From the NCBI RefSeq assembly GCF_014873945.1, contig NZ_JADBEC010000001.1, forward strand, positions 434,001-498,000: a DNA stretch of 64,000 nt. The letters run 5' to 3'. Positions 63,553-64,000 of this stretch are shown piece after piece. Position numbers and translations under genes: made by a program. A model generated the notes under the pieces. It saw only the letters and a list, made by a program, of their open reading frames with translations, was not told the DNA's origin and ran no database searches. Each line of letters begins with the position of its first letter. Position 1 is the first letter of the stretch. Source of the stretch: Rhizobium viscosum (GTDB taxonomy: Bacteria > Pseudomonadota > Alphaproteobacteria > Rhizobiales > Rhizobiaceae).

Positions 63553-64000
63553 TTAGCGCACCTGATCGAGCAGACGCTTGCATTCCAGGAGATCGTAAAG
63601 TGCTTCCTGGAGAAGCGCTCGATCCTCTTTGCCAACACTCGACTTGCCGACCGAAATCTCCGGCTGATCATCCTCGCCGCTGACGAAATTGAAGAAGCGG
63701 CGCGTGATCGGCGGCTTTGCGCGGCCGACGATCTGATCCTCTTCCGCCATAGCGACGCGCGGTTCACCTGCGACCGTATCGTTCACGTTGCCCGAGAGCG
63801 CTTCGACGCTTGCAAGATCACCGTGACCGACCGCGACGACAAACTTGTTGCCGTTTGTCTTCAGGAGCTTCTGCACGCCCTTGATCGTATAACCGTGATC
63901 GTAGAGCAGATGGCGGATACCTTTCAAAAGGTCGACATCCTCCGGCCGGTAATAACGCCGGCCACCACCCCGCTTCATCGGCTTTATCTGCGGAAAGCGG
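63553..64000 (-). CDS. MerR-family regulator, 5'-truncated by window edge
   Basis: The frame is open to the window end and the visible N-terminal part ([20 protein letters not shown], then [26 protein letters not shown]) is the second half of a MerR HTH including the wing. The C-terminal part is variable and acidic with a helical end. This is the short alphaproteobacterial MerR group often found next to ihfA; ihfA would lie just outside the window. An effector-binding domain with Cys ligands is not seen. Confidence 0.85.
   Translation of the reverse strand, partial: RFPQIKPMKRGGGRRYYRPEDVDLLKGIRHLLYDHGYTIKGVQKLLKTNGNKFVVAVGHGDLASVEALSGNVNDTVAGEPRVAMAEEDQIVGRAKPPITRRFFNFVSGEDDQPEISVGKSSVGKEDRALLQEALYDLLECKRLLDQVR

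Overview
The window reads as ordinary chromosome of an alphaproteobacterium of the family Rhizobiaceae (Rhizobium/Agrobacterium group). Supporting signs are the clpP-clpX-lon-hupB block, an FMN riboswitch in front of a RibN-type transporter, type-2 argC next to agmatinase and rplM-rpsI, a bcsN-type cellulose operon, a UPP-like adhesin locus, DUF982 and DUF1236 proteins, and GGAAC-N16-CGTT promoters typical of the EcfG/RpoE2 general stress sigma factor. G+C is high, with long antisense shadow frames. I see no IS element, prophage, CRISPR array or rRNA.

Layout. 1-5 kb: partial aldo/keto reductase, divergent quinone oxidoreductase/LysR pair, and a secreted phytase-like protein behind a perfect Pho box. 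5-12 kb: ribN with its FMN riboswitch, then hupB, lon, clpX and clpP, with heat-shock-type promoters before clpP and lon. 12-21 kb: a membrane diguanylate cyclase, a cytochrome P450, pstSCAB (Pho box, but no phoU/phoB/phoR) and a CHASE4-like/GGDEF/EAL protein. 21-28 kb: cupin, small secreted proteins, O-acetylhomoserine sulfhydrylase with a CoA-binding partner, an EamA transporter, an ECHDC3-like crotonase, rplM-rpsI. 28-38 kb: a CmlA-type drug exporter, ABM protein-agmatinase pair, argC, DUF4239 protein, ABC exporter with an overlapping upstream small ORF, a palindromic repeat element, UbiA, heme A synthase. 38-47 kb: a polysaccharide locus whose gene content and order match the unipolar polysaccharide (upp) locus of Agrobacterium. 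47-51 kb: small conserved proteins, tRNA-Pro(GGG), an outer-membrane beta-barrel protein and a HAD phosphatase. 51-61 kb: a cellulose operon (bcsN-bcsA-bcsB-bcsZ and a TPR gene in place of bcsC). 61-64 kb: DUF1236 protein, a hybrid histidine kinase divergent from a single-domain response regulator, and a MerR regulator running off the end.

Functional threads. Phosphate starvation: Pho boxes before pstS and the phytase-like gene, and a weaker one before lon. Surface attachment and cyclic di-GMP: the UPP-like locus, cellulose synthase with a PilZ domain, and two c-di-GMP enzymes. General stress: three well-spaced EcfG-type promoters before an outer-membrane protein, a DUF1236 protein and a 49-residue membrane protein. 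Proteostasis: the Clp/Lon block. No wholly new system is evident. The most interesting items are regulatory: these promoter predictions, a sigma-70-like promoter running straight into a terminator-like hairpin before rplM, several large inverted repeats, and a UPP chain-length protein with a destroyed P-loop.
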